Source of the DNA: an uncultured Bacteroidales bacterium | Lineage (GTDB): Bacteria > Bacteroidota > Bacteroidia > Bacteroidales > Bacteroidaceae | Direction of reading: 5' to 3' | Length of the DNA stretch: 34,656 nt | Assembly: GCA_902801485.1 (NCBI GenBank) | Contig: CADCIP010000057.1 | Span: 1 to 34,656 of the forward strand | Part shown: piece by piece, positions 34,157 through 34,656 of the stretch | How positions within the stretch are numbered: the stretch's first letter is position 1 | Layout of the letters: the number at the start of each line of letters is the position of its first letter | Notes under the pieces: model-generated | Told to the model about the DNA's origin: nothing | Seen by the model: the letters and a program-made list of their open reading frames with translations, nothing else | Databases searched by the model: none | Position numbers and translations under genes: made by a program

Positions 34157-34217
34157 CAAATCATATCATCTTATAACCCAACAAGGTTTGAGAATCGATG
34201 GTTGTCGAGTTTAGCGC

Positions 34218-34258
34218 GGGTTAGGTGTTGCTCAAACACCTAACCCAACACCTAACCC
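34218..34258 (+). repeat. Hairpin with duplicated 3' arm
   Basis: GGGTTAGGTGTT (34218-34229) pairs perfectly with AACACCTAACCC at 34235-34246 across a 5-base loop. A second identical AACACCTAACCC follows directly at 34247-34258, so the 5' arm could pair with either. An A-rich run follows. Read on the other strand the stem is preceded by T, so terminator function is uncertain. Confidence 0.7.
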
Positions 34259-34327
34259 AACAAAAAAAACAATATCCTCCAAATCGAACGTCAAAATAAT
34301 AAAAAAGTGTCTTTTAGGCTCGAAATA

Positions 34328-34359
34328 TTTGGAGGACAAAGAAAATCGTAGTATATTTG
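34328..34359 (+). promoter_or_regulatory. Promoter of the VapE-like gene
   Basis: TTTG (34328-34331), 20 bases, TATATTTG (34352-34359) fits the Bacteroidetes consensus. It predicts a start near 34366 and a leader of 80-110 bases. Confidence 0.65.
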
Positions 34360-34442
34360 CGAGCTTTTTCGTAGATAATGGTCTGTGAGAAGCACACGAG
34401 ATAACTTTTCTTTATTACTAACCTAATTTAAATTTAACAACA

Positions 34443-34656
34443 TTGAAAGAAAATCTACTTATCAATGGAGAGGCTATGAATGCCCCTCTGGAAGGAATGC
34501 TCGAGGTTGAGCAGTTCCTTAGTGAGAATTATCTTTTCCGTCGCAACGTGCTGAACAGAAAGATTGAGTTTACAACCAAGAATGCTGAAGGCGGGCAGCA
34601 GGCGGATTTCAGGCCTTTGACCCAAGCTGCGCTGAACAGCATCATTCTCAGGGCCA
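34443..34656 (+). CDS. N-terminus of a VapE/VirE-like (DUF3874-type) primase-helicase protein, cut by the window edge
   Basis: The open frame runs off the right edge. It could start at a TTG (34443) or at the ATG at 34476 (MNAPLEGMLEVEQFLSENYL). The segment VEQFLSENYLFRRNVLNRKIEF, then FRPLTQAALNSIILRA, resembles the N-terminal region of VapE/VirE-type P-loop proteins of Bacteroidetes mobile elements and phages. The ATPase motifs lie beyond the edge, so the call rests on 60-70 residues. If right, a mobile element begins near here. Confidence 0.5.
   Translation, partial: MKENLLINGEAMNAPLEGMLEVEQFLSENYLFRRNVLNRKIEFTTKNAEGGQQADFRPLTQAALNSIILRA

Larger units (their letters stand above)
33748..34442. 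other. Gene-free, repeat-rich region before the VapE-like gene
   Basis: This stretch of almost 700 bases has no credible gene. It contains an isolated TATTTTTG box (about 33868-33875), a diverged dispersed repeat (34017-34094), T-rich dodecamer repeats (34124-34156), a strong hairpin with a duplicated arm (34218-34258), and a consensus promoter (34328-34359). Confidence 0.55.

Overview
The window comes from a Bacteroidales genome, most likely a Prevotella-like (Prevotellaceae) gut or oral anaerobe. The evidence is: promoters of the Bacteroidetes type (TTTG, 19-21 bases, TAnnTTTG) upstream of several genes; an N-succinylornithine-type carbamoyltransferase; a BspA-like leucine-rich-repeat protein; NigD-like, DUF4421 and GxGYxYP proteins; and a TonB receptor coupled to a TPP riboswitch. 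No rRNA, tRNA, CRISPR array or insertion sequence was seen.

Layout. (1) 1-2588 is accessory: a short or truncated BspA-like gene, a 123-bp imperfect palindrome, a mntA-hepT toxin-antitoxin pair, and about 700 bp of gene-free DNA ending in a 22-bp-phased GAGTTAACTC array. (2) 2589-9605 is housekeeping: HAD phosphatase and efp on the minus strand, then rpmH, a PASTA protein, an RluD-type pseudouridine synthase, ddl, a PlsC-like acyltransferase and a NigD-like lipoprotein on the plus strand. (3) 9587-14515 holds mnmA facing a thiamine-scavenging operon: TPP riboswitch, TonB receptor, PnuT-like transporter, thiamine pyrophosphokinase. (4) 14799-24517 is a long minus-strand arginine/proline block: argR, a GNAT enzyme, argG, argC, argD, proB, proA, an acyl-CoA synthetase and the succinylornithine carbamoyltransferase. 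(5) 24814-30733 is a plus-strand set of an AraC regulator, three secreted or membrane-anchored alpha/beta hydrolases and a GxGYxYP protein. (6) pfkA and a DUF4421 protein follow. (7) 32924-34656 is degenerate or mobile: a GH92 remnant, 700 bp of gene-free repeat-rich DNA, and the start of a gene resembling VapE/VirE-type primase-helicase proteins.

The most unusual aspect is the repeat content. A 96-bp inverted repeat flanks rpmH, and each copy carries a consensus promoter pointing outward, one toward efp and one toward the PASTA-rluD-ddl genes. A C-rich/G-rich hairpin element occurs five times, always sense-oriented at or just after a stop codon, and twice it encodes the end of the protein. 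Heptamer arrays common between genes have entered the argF' reading frame. A roughly 170-bp repeat occurs in opposite orientations 12 kb apart. Together these suggest dispersed repeats that supply promoters, 3' ends and coding insertions. All homology calls rest on recognising motifs by eye; no search was run.
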